Shown here one piece after another: positions 8,662 through 18,517 of a stretch of 64,000 bases of DNA (the first letter of the stretch is position 1; every line of letters starts with the position of its first letter). The translations under genes and the position numbers were made by a program. Where the stretch lies: assembly GCF_009295825.1 (NCBI RefSeq), contig NZ_WHKF01000007.1, forward strand, positions 1 to 64,000, read 5' to 3'. The stretch comes from Marinifilum sp. N1E240 (GTDB lineage Bacteria > Bacteroidota > Bacteroidia > Bacteroidales > Marinifilaceae). Below the pieces are notes generated by a model. The model was not told the origin of the DNA and ran no database searches. It worked only from the letters and a program-made list of their open reading frames with translations.

Positions 8662-9084
8662 ATGAGTAATCTATCTAAAATTCTTCTTTTGTGTGTTCTG
8701 ATTGTATCAGTAGGGCTAAGTTCGTGTAAAGAAGAAGCTAAAACTGTAAAGAAGAAAGCGACAACCGAAAAAGTTGCAAAGAAAAAAGAAGTTAAAAAAC
8801 CTGCAGCTAAGCCTGTAGCAAAAAAGAAATTAGAACCTGTTGTTGAAAAGGTGTCTAATAAATATTTTCTGATAGTTGCCAGTTTCGAAAAGCAATCAAA
8901 TGCTGATAAGCTTCAAAATAAATTGAAAACAGAAGGATATGTATCAGAAGTTCACAACGCAACTAACGGATTCTATCGTGTTTCCTACAAAGGTTTCTCG
9001 AATAGAAAGTTAGCATTCGAAGAATTAAAGAATGTCCGCTCAACAGAAGAGCATAAAGATACTTGGCTTTATATCAAACGATAA
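8662..9084 (+). CDS. SPOR-domain lipoprotein 1
   Basis: A 140-residue lipoprotein. The ATG at 8662 begins a signal peptide ending in GLSSC (Cys22); an in-frame GTG at 8653 is the alternative start. A Lys/Ala/Val-rich linker (about 25-62) leads to a C-terminal SPOR domain (about 66-138, with YFLIVASF and FYRVSYKGF). SPOR domains bind glycan strands stripped of stem peptides at septa. It is 6 bp before a second gene of the same design, so both probably act in the envelope during division. Confidence 0.85.
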   Translation: MSNLSKILLLCVLIVSVGLSSCKEEAKTVKKKATTEKVAKKKEVKKPAAKPVAKKKLEPVVEKVSNKYFLIVASFEKQSNADKLQNKLKTEGYVSEVHNATNGFYRVSYKGFSNRKLAFEELKNVRSTEEHKDTWLYIKR

Positions 9085-9090
9085 TTAGGT

Positions 9091-9510
9091 ATGGCAAAAT
9101 TGATTTATTTACTCATCCCGGTTTTTCTATTACTGATATCCTGTAATGATAAAAAATCGGTAACCACAGTAAACAAAGAAAATGTTGTAGCGCAAACTGC
9201 GAAACGACAAGTTCCTGAACTTACTCCACCTCCAGAAAAACCGGAGCCTAAATTAACAAATGAACAAATTGCCCAAAACAGAAAGATATTTGATTACCAT
9301 ATTGTAGCTGCAAGCTACAACTACAAAAAGCAAGCGGATAATTTTAAAAGTAGACTCTACCAAAAAGGATATCCTTCAATTGTTTTAGAAAAAAATGGTA
9401 AGTATAGAGTAGTTCTGCAATCTTTCAACAATAAAGAATCGGCTGTAAAAGAATTAAAGCGACTGCGTAAACTGAATAAAAAACCCGACTTGTGGTTGTT
9501 ACGTCAGTAA
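9091..9510 (+). CDS. SPOR-domain lipoprotein 2
   Basis: A 139-residue paralogue of the preceding gene: signal peptide ending LLISC (Cys18), a Pro/Glu-rich linker (PPPEKPEPK) in place of the Lys-rich one, and a SPOR domain from about residue 68 (DYHIVAASYNYKKQA, KYRVVLQSF). Its stop codon lies 2 bp from the stop of the convergent PAP2-like gene, with no terminator hairpin between them. Confidence 0.85.
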   Translation: MAKLIYLLIPVFLLLISCNDKKSVTTVNKENVVAQTAKRQVPELTPPPEKPEPKLTNEQIAQNRKIFDYHIVAASYNYKKQADNFKSRLYQKGYPSIVLEKNGKYRVVLQSFNNKESAVKELKRLRKLNKKPDLWLLRQ

Positions 9511-9512
9511 CC

Positions 9513-10115
9513 TTACATTAGTAAGAGAGTAGAAAAAATAATAGTAAAACCTAAAACAAAACCTGCATATACCTGAGAAGGAGTGTGCAGGTTTAATTTT
9601 AAGCGGGAATAAGCCAACAAACCAGCCATTAAAATTCCTGCAATAAAATACATGCGCAACGAACTTGAGAATAGAATTGAAAAAGCCATTATCATTCCAA
9701 GAAAACCACCTATTCCTGCCATGTGAATGCTCACTTTCCATTTTGTAGAAATACCAGCAATAACAGCAATAGAAATAATTGCAGCCAACTGTAAATGAGC
9801 TACAACTCTTGTAATTGGGAATTTCATTAGTAAATAAAATCCCAATGCATAAAAAATAATCGACAATGCAAGAGGTATTATTCTTTCTCTTTTGTTATCC
9901 AATCCATAATCAGACACTAATTTTTGAGCTTTTAGCAATGGCAATACACTTACCGGCAATAATATTGTTGATATTGCCACAATTAAATAAATTACTCTTA
10001 TTAGTTGAGGTGGTGTATAATCTAAATAAGTTCCTGAATGAAATACAATAAAGATTGAATAAAGAGGCATCAACATAGGGTGTGCTACTCCAGAAATTAT
10101 TCTTGAAAGATTCAT
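9513..10115 (-). CDS. PAP2-like integral membrane phosphatase
   Basis: A 200-residue protein with about six hydrophobic helices. The three phosphatidic-acid-phosphatase motifs are present in weak form: KRER (75-78), SIHMAG with His131 and SRLKLNLHTPSQVYAG (170-185) with Arg171 and His177. The usual Asp after the last His (HxxxD) is Gln181. Family members dephosphorylate lipid phosphates or undecaprenyl pyrophosphate. The substituted residues leave open whether this protein is active. Confidence 0.7.
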   Translation of the reverse strand: MNLSRIISGVAHPMLMPLYSIFIVFHSGTYLDYTPPQLIRVIYLIVAISTILLPVSVLPLLKAQKLVSDYGLDNKRERIIPLALSIIFYALGFYLLMKFPITRVVAHLQLAAIISIAVIAGISTKWKVSIHMAGIGGFLGMIMAFSILFSSSLRMYFIAGILMAGLLAYSRLKLNLHTPSQVYAGFVLGFTIIFSTLLLM

Positions 10116-10188
10116 ATTCTTTTATTCTTGGGTCAACCTGATAATTCAGAATTAAGTATCAGTAAGGTTCATACTTATATAAAACAAA

Positions 10189-10214
10189 GGTGCAAAGATA
10201 ATTGTCTTTGCACC
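10189..10214 (-). terminator. Terminator of rpoN
   Basis: A perfect 10-bp stem GGTGCAAAGA / TCTTTGCACC with a 6-nt loop, followed on the minus strand by TTTGTTTT. It lies 25 bp beyond the rpoN stop. Confidence 0.8.
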
Positions 10215-10238
10215 AAGTTCTTTATTCTTTAACAAAAT

Positions 10239-11693
10239 TTATAGTTCTTTTCTTAAGCGAGCCACCGGAATATTCAATTGCTCTCGGTATTTGGCTACTG
10301 TTCTACGGGCAATCTGATATGATTTCTCTTTTAATATTGCAGCCAACTTATCATCAGTTAATGGCTTTTTCTTGTCTTCATTATCAACACATTCCTGCAA
10401 TATCTTCTTAATTTCTCGTGTAGAAACTTCTTCACCAGAATCGGTTTGCATACCTTCTGAGAAAAAATATTTTAGTGAGAAGATTCCAAAATGCGTTTGG
10501 ATGTATTTCGAATTGGAAACTCTCGAAATGGTTGATATATCTAAACCAGTGATATCTGCAATATCTTTCAAAATCATTGGCTTTAATTTCTTTTCATCAC
10601 CTTCCATAAAGTAAGCACGCTGAAAATCGATAATTGCATTCATACTAACCAGCAAAGTATTTTGTCGCTGCTTAATCGCATCGATAAACCATTTTGCAGA
10701 ATCCAATTTTTGCTTGACAAACATTACCGCATCCTTCTTATCCTTCGATTGATTCTTCTTATTTCCAGAATAATCCTGCAACATTTCCGAATAGGATCGA
10801 CTAATGTGAAGTTCAGGTACATTTCTAGCATTCAAACTTAAACGAAGGTCACCATCTTCCTCTTCCAGAATAAAATCCGGAATAATGGTTGGCGAAGCTT
10901 TTACCATTGGATTGTTAAAAGCCGATCCTGGTTTAGGATTCAACTTTAATATTTCATCAATGGCACATTTAAAATCTTCATCACTCGCATTTACACGCCT
11001 CTGTATTTTATCGTAATGCTTTTTCGTAAATTCTTCGAAATGTTTCTTTAAAATTAGTTGAGCCAATTTTACATCTGGGTTGTGCTTTCCTTTTCTTTGT
11101 ATCTGCAACAACAAACATTCCTGTAAGTCTCGAGCACCAACGCCTGCAGGGTCAAAATCCTGAATTACTCTCAACAGTTCAACCAATTGCTCAAAAGAAG
11201 TTTCAACTCCCGTTGAAAATGCCAAATCATCAACAATATTATCGATATCTCTTCTCAAATATCCATCTTCATCGATATTCCCGATAAGATATTCGGTTAA
11301 GGCAGCATCTTCAGGAGATAAAATTCGAAGTCCCAATTGTGAAATCAATAATTCATGAAAGGTAGTTCCTCCCGAAAAAGGAATTTCTTCATGTTTATCA
11401 TCTTTCGAATAATTTTGTGCAGATAATTTATAAGAAGGAACATCTTCATCATTCATGTAATCTTCCAAAGTAAACTCTTCTCTATCAGAATCTGGTTCCG
11501 CTGTATCCTCTGTTTGACTACTTTCCTGATATTCTTCTTCGTTTCCTCCTTCTTCGAGAACAGGATTTTCTTCCAACTCCTTCTTAATTCTTTCCTCGAG
11601 TTGCAAAGTAGGAAGCTCCAACAACTTTATCACCTGTATTTGTTGAGGTGATAATTTCTGTAATAATTTTTGCTGTAAACTTTGCTTTAACAT
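10239..11693 (-). CDS. rpoN: RNA polymerase sigma-54 factor
   Basis: A 484-residue alternative sigma factor that recognises -24/-12 promoters and needs an AAA+ activator. Region I is the Gln/Leu-rich N-terminus (QSLQQKLLQKLSPQQIQVI) that contacts activators, followed by an acidic region II (about 45-110). The core-binding domain, a helix-turn-helix and the C-terminal RpoN box ARRTVAKYR (462-470) follow. No enhancer-binding activator gene is in this window. Confidence 0.97.
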   Translation of the reverse strand: MLKQSLQQKLLQKLSPQQIQVIKLLELPTLQLEERIKKELEENPVLEEGGNEEEYQESSQTEDTAEPDSDREEFTLEDYMNDEDVPSYKLSAQNYSKDDKHEEIPFSGGTTFHELLISQLGLRILSPEDAALTEYLIGNIDEDGYLRRDIDNIVDDLAFSTGVETSFEQLVELLRVIQDFDPAGVGARDLQECLLLQIQRKGKHNPDVKLAQLILKKHFEEFTKKHYDKIQRRVNASDEDFKCAIDEILKLNPKPGSAFNNPMVKASPTIIPDFILEEEDGDLRLSLNARNVPELHISRSYSEMLQDYSGNKKNQSKDKKDAVMFVKQKLDSAKWFIDAIKQRQNTLLVSMNAIIDFQRAYFMEGDEKKLKPMILKDIADITGLDISTISRVSNSKYIQTHFGIFSLKYFFSEGMQTDSGEEVSTREIKKILQECVDNEDKKKPLTDDKLAAILKEKSYQIARRTVAKYREQLNIPVARLRKEL

Positions 11694-11835
11694 ACGAATT
11701 CTGTTCTTTTTTTAAGATGAAGCAAGGTACATAATCTGCGCTGAACTTACAAACATCAAGCCAAAAGTAAAAAAGGAGAAAGTGAAAATGAACAAAAAGA
11801 AAACATAAATCTAAAAGCCTTAAGTGCAAATAAAA

Positions 11836-11863
11836 AAACCGCATCACTTGCGTGACACGGTTT
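11836..11863 (-). terminator. Terminator of asnS
   Basis: On the minus strand an AAACCG-TGTCAC / GTGATG-CGGTTT hairpin (two wobble pairs) is followed by a run of T. It lies about 60 bp beyond the asnS stop. Confidence 0.8.
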
Positions 11864-11924
11864 ATCAAATATTATAATCATCTCAATATATTCTCATCTG
11901 AAAATTGAGATTTAGAATTTCATT

Positions 11925-13370
11925 TTAAAATTCAGCATTCTTAGGGGTTCTTGGGAAAGGAATTACATCACGAATATTACCCATTCCGGTAACAAATAAC
12001 ATCATTCTTTCAAATCCTAATCCGAAACCAGAGTGAGTAGCCGATCCAAATCTTCTAGTATCTAAATACCAATCCATTTCATCAGCAGGAACTCCCATCT
12101 CAGTCATACGAGTTACCAATTTGTCCAAATCTTCCTCACGTTGCGATCCTCCAACAATTTCACCAATTCCTGGGAACAAGATATCCATTGCGGCAACAGT
12201 TTTTCCATCATCATTCTGTTTCATATAGAACGACTTGATTTCTTTCGGATAATCAATCAGGATAACTGGTTTCTTAAATTTCTTTTCAACCAAATAACGC
12301 TCGTGTTCCGACTGAAGATCAGCTCCCCAACCTTCAATTAGGTATTGGAATTTCTTCTTCTTGTTTGGCTTAGAGTTACGAAGAATCTCAATTGCTTCTG
12401 TATAAGTCAAACGAACAAAATCGTCTTCCAATACAAACTTCAATTTCTCTATCAATTCCATTGAACGATCTTCTGCTTTCTTCCCTTTTTCCTCTTCCTG
12501 CAATCTCTTGCTTAAGAATTGAAGATCTTCCATGCAGTTATATAAAGCATATTTAATCATATACTTTAAGAATTCTTCAGCCAAATCCATGTTATCAGTA
12601 ATATCATAGAAAGCCATTTCTGGTTCAATCATCCAGAACTCAGCCAAGTGACGAGTTGTATTTGAATTTTCGGCGCGAAAAGTAGGACCAAAAGTGTAAA
12701 TCTCACCCAAAGCCATCGCTCCCAATTCACCTTCTAACTGTCCAGAAACCGTAAGGTTTGTCTCTTTTCCGAAGAAATCTTCTTTATAATTAATGCTACC
12801 ATCTTCGTTTAAAGGTGGATTTTTAGCATCTAATGTTGAAACTCTAAACATTTCGCCTGCACCTTCGGCATCCGAACCTGTAATTAAAGGTGTGTGCATG
12901 TAAAAGAATCCTTTTTTATTGAAGAATTCGTGAACAGCATAAGCCATAGCATGACGAATACGAAATACTGCACTAAAGGTATTGGTACGAAAACGCAAGT
13001 GTGCTTTCTCTCTTAAAAACTCCAAAGAGTGTTTCTTTGGCTGTAAAGGATATTTTTCAGGGTCCGCAACACCTAAAACTTCAATATTTTTAGCTGCAAT
13101 CTCAACTGATTGTCCACTACCTTGTGATTCAATCACCTCTCCATCAACAGAAATGGCTGCACCTGTAGTTATTTTTCTTAATTCCTCCTCATTAAAATTA
13201 GGAACATCAACAACAATCTGAAGATTTTGAATAGTAGAACCATCATTTAAAGCCACAAAATTAATTTGCTTGTTACCTCGCTTTGTTCTAACCCATCCTT
13301 TCACATTCACCGTACTGCCAATTTCACTTGAAACCAACAGATCTTTGATCTTAATTCTTTTCTGTTCCAT
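11925..13370 (-). CDS. asnS: Asparaginyl-tRNA synthetase
   Basis: A 481-residue class II aminoacyl-tRNA synthetase that charges tRNA-Asn. The N-terminal OB-fold anticodon-binding domain (about 1-115, [12 protein letters not shown]) precedes the catalytic domain. Motif 2 is seen as [15 protein letters not shown] and motif 3 as [10 protein letters not shown] near the C-terminus; the final [11 protein letters not shown] is typical of the AsnS/AspS branch. An acidic/basic helical insertion (about residues 290-325) is common in Bacteroidota AsnS. It stands alone with its own terminator. Confidence 0.96.
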   Translation of the reverse strand: MEQKRIKIKDLLVSSEIGSTVNVKGWVRTKRGNKQINFVALNDGSTIQNLQIVVDVPNFNEEELRKITTGAAISVDGEVIESQGSGQSVEIAAKNIEVLGVADPEKYPLQPKKHSLEFLREKAHLRFRTNTFSAVFRIRHAMAYAVHEFFNKKGFFYMHTPLITGSDAEGAGEMFRVSTLDAKNPPLNEDGSINYKEDFFGKETNLTVSGQLEGELGAMALGEIYTFGPTFRAENSNTTRHLAEFWMIEPEMAFYDITDNMDLAEEFLKYMIKYALYNCMEDLQFLSKRLQEEEKGKKAEDRSMELIEKLKFVLEDDFVRLTYTEAIEILRNSKPNKKKKFQYLIEGWGADLQSEHERYLVEKKFKKPVILIDYPKEIKSFYMKQNDDGKTVAAMDILFPGIGEIVGGSQREEDLDKLVTRMTEMGVPADEMDWYLDTRRFGSATHSGFGLGFERMMLFVTGMGNIRDVIPFPRTPKNAEF

Positions 13371-13501
13371 TTTTATTATTACTTAATGAGATAATAATTG
13401 TTATTTGATCTTTAAATCAGACAACAAGGCTACAAAAATATAAAATTGGATTTAATTCTTTACTTATTATCCAGATATTCAGAAAAATTAGTGAACAAAA
13501 A

Positions 13502-13610
13502 GTCAATTTTAATCAAGTCAATTCTCAATTACTTACTTTTTTCAAGAATCTTATAAGGATATTAATTGACTGATTTTCTAGAGCTTTGCCTAATTTTAAA
13601 CAAAATTGAC
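13502..13610. promoter_or_regulatory. Cluster of four GTCAATT half-sites
   Basis: GTCAATT occurs at 13502-13508 and 13517-13523 (15 bp apart), and its complement AATTGAC at 13564-13570 and 13604-13610. All lie in the 306-bp spacer before the acyl-CoA synthetase gene. They could bind a regulator, but short A/T-rich words recur by chance in this genome. Confidence 0.25.
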
Positions 13611-13676
13611 TTTGTGTAGTTTATGTTTTCTTGTCAAGATTATTATCTTTAACGGTCGCATCAACCTAGTAAATTA

Positions 13677-15335
13677 ATGATTCAAAACAAGTTAGTACAA
13701 TCGATACAGCAAACAATACAGAAAAACCGAGAACTTCCGGCTTTTACGAATTACCAAAAAGATACAATCACTTACGCTGAAGTTGCCCAACGCATACATT
13801 GGATACATCTACTTTTTAAAGAGTTAGGAATAAAAAAAGGAGATAAAGTTGCGGTTATAGGTCGTAACATGAACAATTGGGCAGTTACTTATTTGGGAAC
13901 TATCACTTATGGAGCTATAATTGTTCCCATTCTTCCTGATTTTAATTCTAGTGATATACATCATATCGTCAATCATTCGGAATCCAAACTTCTTTTTTCC
14001 ACCGAAAACATCTTTAATAAGATTGATGATAGCAAAATGAAAAAGTTAAAGGGAATTCTTTCTCTTGGCGCATTTGAAGTTCTTTGTTCATCATGCGAAA
14101 AGCTGGTTAAAGCTCACAAAGTTGCTAGCGAAAAATCAGAAGCAAGTGCTATTGACATAGATAATTTAAAATATGCAGATCCTAAAGAAGATGATACTGC
14201 TGTTTTATCTTATACTTCAGGAACATCAGGTTTCTCGAAAGGTGTAATGCTTTCTTTCAGATGTTTGTATTCTAACGTACAAATAGGATTCGATTATATT
14301 GATCTTCGTCCAGAAGATAAGATCGTATCATTTTTACCATTGGCTCATGTATTTGGATGCATGTTCGAATTCTTAACTGAATTTTGTTGTGGCTGCCATG
14401 TTGTTTTCTTATCACGAGTTCCAACTCCACAATTAATTACCAAGGCATTTCAGGAGGTAAAACCCCGTTTGATTTGTTTGGTTCCATTAATTATGGAAAA
14501 AATATATAAAAAACGAATACTTCCTGTTCTTGAAAGTCGTAGAGTAAAGCTGATGCTTAAAATTCCTTTGTTAGAAAAGAAGATCTACAAAAAAATAAGA
14601 ACTTCACTGATTGAAACCTTTGGTGGGAATTTTATTGAAGTAATTATTGGTGGTGCAGCACTAAGTAAGGAAGTGGAAGATTTTCTTAAAAAAATTGAAT
14701 TTCCATTTACTATCGGGTATGGAATGACCGAGTGTGGTCCATTAATTAGCTACAGCCCAAGTAATCAGTTCCAATCTCACTCGTGTGGGAAGGTGGTAGA
14801 TAGAATGCAGGTAAGAATAGATTCGAAAGATCCATTTAATGTTGTAGGTGAAATTCAGGTGAAAGGAGATAATGTAATGCAAGGTTATTACAAAAATTCT
14901 GATGCCACAGCTGAAGCTTTAAGCAAAGATGGTTGGTTAAAAACCGGCGATTTGGGAGTAATCGATCAGGATGATACCATCTATATAAAAGGAAGAAGCA
15001 AAAACATGCTTTTAGGTCCATCTGGACAAAATATTTATCCTGAAGAAATTGAAGCCAGATTAAATAACATGCCTTTTATTCAGGAATCAATTGTTACTGA
15101 TGACAAAGATCACAAGCTAATTGCCTTAATATACCCGGATTATGAATCGTGTGATGCCGAAGGCTTAACAAGAGATGAAATTCAGGCGGCATTGGAAAAA
15201 GACAAACAAATAATTAATAAAGATTTTCCTGCCTATATGAAAATTTCAAGAATAATTTTGTTTCCTGAAGAATTTAAGAAAACTCCTAAACGAAATATTA
15301 AACGATACTTATACACAAGTTTGTACCACGAGTAA
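13677..15335 (+). CDS. AMP-forming acyl-CoA synthetase (long-chain fatty acid-CoA ligase family)
   Basis: A 552-residue adenylating enzyme that activates a carboxylic acid, probably a fatty acid, to acyl-AMP and then acyl-CoA. Seen: the P-loop-like SYTSGTSGFSKGVML near residue 180, GYGMTECGP, and the C-terminal hinge motif GWLKTGDLGVIDQDDTIYIK. A C-terminal lysine in KTPKRNIKRYL fits the catalytic Lys. It has no signal peptide or membrane helix. It is monocistronic, with a terminator just after the stop. Chain-length preference cannot be read from sequence. Confidence 0.88.
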   Translation: MIQNKLVQSIQQTIQKNRELPAFTNYQKDTITYAEVAQRIHWIHLLFKELGIKKGDKVAVIGRNMNNWAVTYLGTITYGAIIVPILPDFNSSDIHHIVNHSESKLLFSTENIFNKIDDSKMKKLKGILSLGAFEVLCSSCEKLVKAHKVASEKSEASAIDIDNLKYADPKEDDTAVLSYTSGTSGFSKGVMLSFRCLYSNVQIGFDYIDLRPEDKIVSFLPLAHVFGCMFEFLTEFCCGCHVVFLSRVPTPQLITKAFQEVKPRLICLVPLIMEKIYKKRILPVLESRRVKLMLKIPLLEKKIYKKIRTSLIETFGGNFIEVIIGGAALSKEVEDFLKKIEFPFTIGYGMTECGPLISYSPSNQFQSHSCGKVVDRMQVRIDSKDPFNVVGEIQVKGDNVMQGYYKNSDATAEALSKDGWLKTGDLGVIDQDDTIYIKGRSKNMLLGPSGQNIYPEEIEARLNNMPFIQESIVTDDKDHKLIALIYPDYESCDAEGLTRDEIQAALEKDKQIINKDFPAYMKISRIILFPEEFKKTPKRNIKRYLYTSLYHE

Positions 15336-15340
15336 AATGG

Positions 15341-15370
15341 TAAGCCGGTCTTTTCAGATCGGCTTATTTT
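15341..15370 (+). terminator. Terminator after the acyl-CoA synthetase gene
   Basis: Stem TAAGCCGGTC (15341-15350) / GATCGGCTTA (15357-15366), one wobble pair, followed by TTTT. Its right arm overlaps the stop codon of the convergent gene ending at 15364. Confidence 0.75.
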
Positions 15371-16224
15371 TTAAACAAACCATTTTGTAGTTTTGTTCGA
15401 TGGTTGAGTTTAAAAACCAAATCGATAACAGGTGTTGCTAAAAACTGAGTTCCATAATTGCTATCTAAATAGTACATCTTGTATCCTGCCGATATAGATA
15501 AGCGACTGTTTTTATGCCAATGTATTTTCCCTTGACTCTCAACTGCCCATTCTCCATTAAAATCAATATTGTAATAATCAGCATTTATTGAAAAATTGAA
15601 ATTTCGATACACATTTCCTGCCAACTCCAATCCAGCAAAATACAGTTTCTGATTCTTATAATAAGAAGCCGTTCGATGATATAAAAAGTGATAATCCACT
15701 AAAGGAAGGTTATCATCACCCGATTTTAAAGAAAAATCGAAGCCTATACGACCCGTTACTATTAAATCGGGGATGCGAACAAAGCAATCTGCCGGCTGTG
15801 GATTCAAAATATGACTTAGTATCAACTCATTTCGAAAAGTGAAGATATAAGGAACATCAGCAGATTCAGAAATCTGATCTTTAAAGCCGCTATTTTGCAT
15901 CCACTTCAAGCCAAGAGTTGGATAATAAAAAGTATGCTGACTTGATAGTATGGTATTTTTACCTATCCACTGATGTTTAAAACCAATATTAGGCGCAAAA
16001 GGAAACAACAGCAATTGCGAATTGATCTCTGTTTTAGGATAGTTACCATATCTGCTTATGGCAAGTGCACTCAAGTGAACTTCGCCCATTGGAACCACTT
16101 TAGCTCCTCGTTCGGTCCAGGTACTATAATAATCAATTCTTTCTCCTCCCACTAAAGGAACCTGTCCATATATAAGTGAACATGAAAATATCAATACTAG
16201 CAATAAAACAAGTTCTTTCTTCAT
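15364..16224 (-). CDS. Exported protein of unknown function, probably beta-rich
   Basis: A 286-residue protein with a signal peptide (hydrophobic residues 4-19, cleavage after about residue 20 at IYGQ). The mature part alternates polar and aromatic residues (for example YYKNQKLYFAGLELAGN, YNIDFNGEWAVES), the pattern of an outer-membrane beta-barrel, and ends in a short tail after FKLNHRTKL. I recognise no family. It lies between an acyl-CoA synthetase and a divergent TetR efflux operon with no obvious link to either. Confidence 0.65.
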   Translation of the reverse strand: MKKELVLLLVLIFSCSLIYGQVPLVGGERIDYYSTWTERGAKVVPMGEVHLSALAISRYGNYPKTEINSQLLLFPFAPNIGFKHQWIGKNTILSSQHTFYYPTLGLKWMQNSGFKDQISESADVPYIFTFRNELILSHILNPQPADCFVRIPDLIVTGRIGFDFSLKSGDDNLPLVDYHFLYHRTASYYKNQKLYFAGLELAGNVYRNFNFSINADYYNIDFNGEWAVESQGKIHWHKNSRLSISAGYKMYYLDSNYGTQFLATPVIDLVFKLNHRTKLQNGLFKK

Positions 16225-16444
16225 TTGTAACGCTTTTAATAACTAACACGAAATAAACCATTTTATTATTAGAGATAAAATAATTCTCTTCAAATATTAA
16301 AATCGAGATTTAAACGCCATTTACCGATAAAATTAAAACAGTTACCTAATTACCTGATACAATATGTTTTTATCGGTATACTTTTACTATTGGTTGAAAA
16401 TTCACACTCGCACAAAACTAATGTTAACAAAATTTAACACAGAA

Positions 16445-16476
16445 TTGGAAACTTTTAATACGGTTAAAGTTTCCAA
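16445..16476. promoter_or_regulatory. Palindromic operator of the TetR efflux operon
   Basis: Perfect 11-bp arms TTGGAAACTTT (16445-16455) and AAAGTTTCCAA (16466-16476) are separated by 10 bp and end 15 bp before the -7 box. Position and symmetry fit autoregulation by the TetR-family protein encoded just downstream. Confidence 0.7.
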
Positions 16477-16491
16477 AGTTTTTTCTTCATG

Positions 16492-16499
16492 TATATTTG
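16492..16499 (+). promoter_or_regulatory. -7 box of the TetR efflux operon
   Basis: TATATTTG matches TAnnTTTG exactly. The presumed -33 region falls inside the right arm of the palindromic operator, so repressor binding would block it. The ATG at 16504 is only 4 nt after the box, which would make the mRNA nearly or wholly leaderless. Confidence 0.55.
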
Positions 16500-16503
16500 C
16501 AAT

Positions 16504-17112
16504 ATGAATGAGCAAAAGGAAAAGATTTTAATGAACATCTGGGAAATGTTTTTCCAATATGGTATTAAAAGTGTGACGATGGATGATATTGCTTCAAAAT
16601 TAGGCATATCTAAAAAAACTCTATATCAACACTTTCCAAACAAAAAAGAATTGGTTACTCAAGCATGCGAATGGGAAAGACAAAATCCTGAATTCTCTTT
16701 CAATTCAGATGAATTAAAAGAAATGAATGCACTTGATCAATATTTTGAATTCTTCAAATTTGTAAATGAGAGAATTAAGCTACGCTGTGATTCTTTAGAT
16801 TACGATTTAAAGAAATACTACCCTGAAATATGGAATAATTTCAAACAGGAAAAAATAATTGGCTTTCAAAATGAATTGCTAACCAACCTAAAAAAAGGAG
16901 TTAAAGAAGGATTCTATAGATCTGAACTAAACATCGATTTTATAAGTAAAAATCTGGTTAGTTTCTATTTAAACCTATCCATAACAGAATATCAGGTGTT
17001 CAACGATGATGAAGTATTTAATGCTGATATGCATCGAGAATTAACCATGTATCATTTACATGGAATTTGTACCAAAGAAGGAATAAAATATTTTAAAAAT
17101 AAATTTAAATAG
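16504..17112 (+). CDS. TetR/AcrR-family repressor of efflux operon
   Basis: A 202-residue regulator. I take the ATG at 16504 as start; an ATG 5 codons upstream (16489) overlaps the -7 box. The N-terminal helix-turn-helix is seen as GIKSVTMDDIASKLGISKKT followed by LYQHFPNKKELV. The C-terminal domain is helical and would bind an unknown ligand. It is the first gene of the efflux operon, 10 bp before the TolC-like gene, and the palindrome at 16445 is its likely operator. Confidence 0.9.
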   Translation: MNEQKEKILMNIWEMFFQYGIKSVTMDDIASKLGISKKTLYQHFPNKKELVTQACEWERQNPEFSFNSDELKEMNALDQYFEFFKFVNERIKLRCDSLDYDLKKYYPEIWNNFKQEKIIGFQNELLTNLKKGVKEGFYRSELNIDFISKNLVSFYLNLSITEYQVFNDDEVFNADMHRELTMYHLHGICTKEGIKYFKNKFK

Positions 17113-17122
17113 ATCATTACCA

Positions 17123-18490
17123 ATGAAAAACATCCTACTAATACTGGTGATTTATTTTGGTTTTAGTAATTTGCTATTAGCACAAAACGAGACTAAAATT
17201 AATTTCACTTTAACCGAAGCACAAGCATATGCTTTGGAAAACTCATACTCGGTAAAAGGTACCGACTATGACTTACAAGTTGCAAAAAAGAAGGTTTGGG
17301 AAACCATTGCTGACGGTTTACCACAAATTGATTTTAATGCAGATTATTCTAATAATTTAAAATTGACTAAATCTCCCCTACCAATTGAATTCGCAAATGT
17401 AATTAGAGCTATGAGTGGAGAACCAACCTCTAATGAACCAATGTTCGTTTCGTTTGCTCAGCGATATAGTAGTTCTGCTGGTGTAACAGTCAATCAGAAA
17501 ATATTTGATGGATCGTATATTGTTGGAACCATGGCAGCAAAAGTATATCTTCAATTATCAAAAGATCAAAAAGAAAAATCGGAGATTGAAATAAAAGATG
17601 CGGTTGCTCAAGCTTATTACACTGTGTTGGTAGCTGAAGAAAATTATAAAACCATAAAGGAAAACCTAGATATCAACAAAAAGTTATTGAAAGAAACTGA
17701 TGCATACTTCCAAAATGGCTTTCGTGAAGAGTTAGATGTTGATCAGATCCGTTTGAATTTAAACAACTCTAAAACTCAATTAGCAGATGCCAAAAGAGCG
17801 ATTCGTACATCCTTAATAGTTTTAAAATTTACTATGGGGGTTGATGTTGATGATAAAATTGAGTTAACAAATTCATTAAACAACTTAGTTGATCCTTTAA
17901 GAACAGAAACACCTGTAATTTCGAGTTATGATGTAAGCAATCATATCGATTATAAAATCATGACAACAAACCTAAAAGCTCAGGATTTATTGATAAAAAA
18001 TGAGCAGGCTGATTATTTACCAAATATCTCAGCATTTTACACTTATAGTAAGAACGCTAGTGCCGATGATTCAAATATTTTCAAATCAAACGTTCCCTGG
18101 TTTAATTCTTCTGTTTTAGGTGTTAAGGTCAGCATGCCAATTTTTTCAGCAGGTAAAAGAAGATCAAAAGTAAAGCAACAAAAAATAGAATATATGGCTT
18201 TAGAAAATGATCTTCAGATGACAGAACAAAATCTGAAAAAAGATTTAAGTATTTCGTTTTCTAACTTACTGAATGCGCAAGAAAAATATGAAAACGATCG
18301 TGAAGGTTCCGAAATTGCGAAAAGAATTTACGACAGAACAAGAATCAAATTCAATGAAGGTATCTCTACAAGTACCGAACTTTCAGAGAATGAAAAACAA
18401 TATTTGGATTCACATTCGAACTATATAAACTCAACATTACAGTTATTGAATTCGAAAATAGCATTCCAAAAAGCATTGGGTAAACTATAA
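17123..18490 (+). CDS. TolC-family outer-membrane efflux protein
   Basis: A 455-residue protein with a signal peptide (1-21, ending LLAQ) and two outer-membrane-efflux repeats, each with long alpha-helical stretches (for example residues 155-240 and 350-450). It forms the outer-membrane channel of the tripartite pump encoded by the next two genes. Spacings of 10 bp upstream and 27 bp downstream indicate one transcription unit. Confidence 0.93.
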   Translation: MKNILLILVIYFGFSNLLLAQNETKINFTLTEAQAYALENSYSVKGTDYDLQVAKKKVWETIADGLPQIDFNADYSNNLKLTKSPLPIEFANVIRAMSGEPTSNEPMFVSFAQRYSSSAGVTVNQKIFDGSYIVGTMAAKVYLQLSKDQKEKSEIEIKDAVAQAYYTVLVAEENYKTIKENLDINKKLLKETDAYFQNGFREELDVDQIRLNLNNSKTQLADAKRAIRTSLIVLKFTMGVDVDDKIELTNSLNNLVDPLRTETPVISSYDVSNHIDYKIMTTNLKAQDLLIKNEQADYLPNISAFYTYSKNASADDSNIFKSNVPWFNSSVLGVKVSMPIFSAGKRRSKVKQQKIEYMALENDLQMTEQNLKKDLSISFSNLLNAQEKYENDREGSEIAKRIYDRTRIKFNEGISTSTELSENEKQYLDSHSNYINSTLQLLNSKIAFQKALGKL

Positions 18491-18517
18491 ATAAAACATC
18501 CTACAAAAAATACTAAA

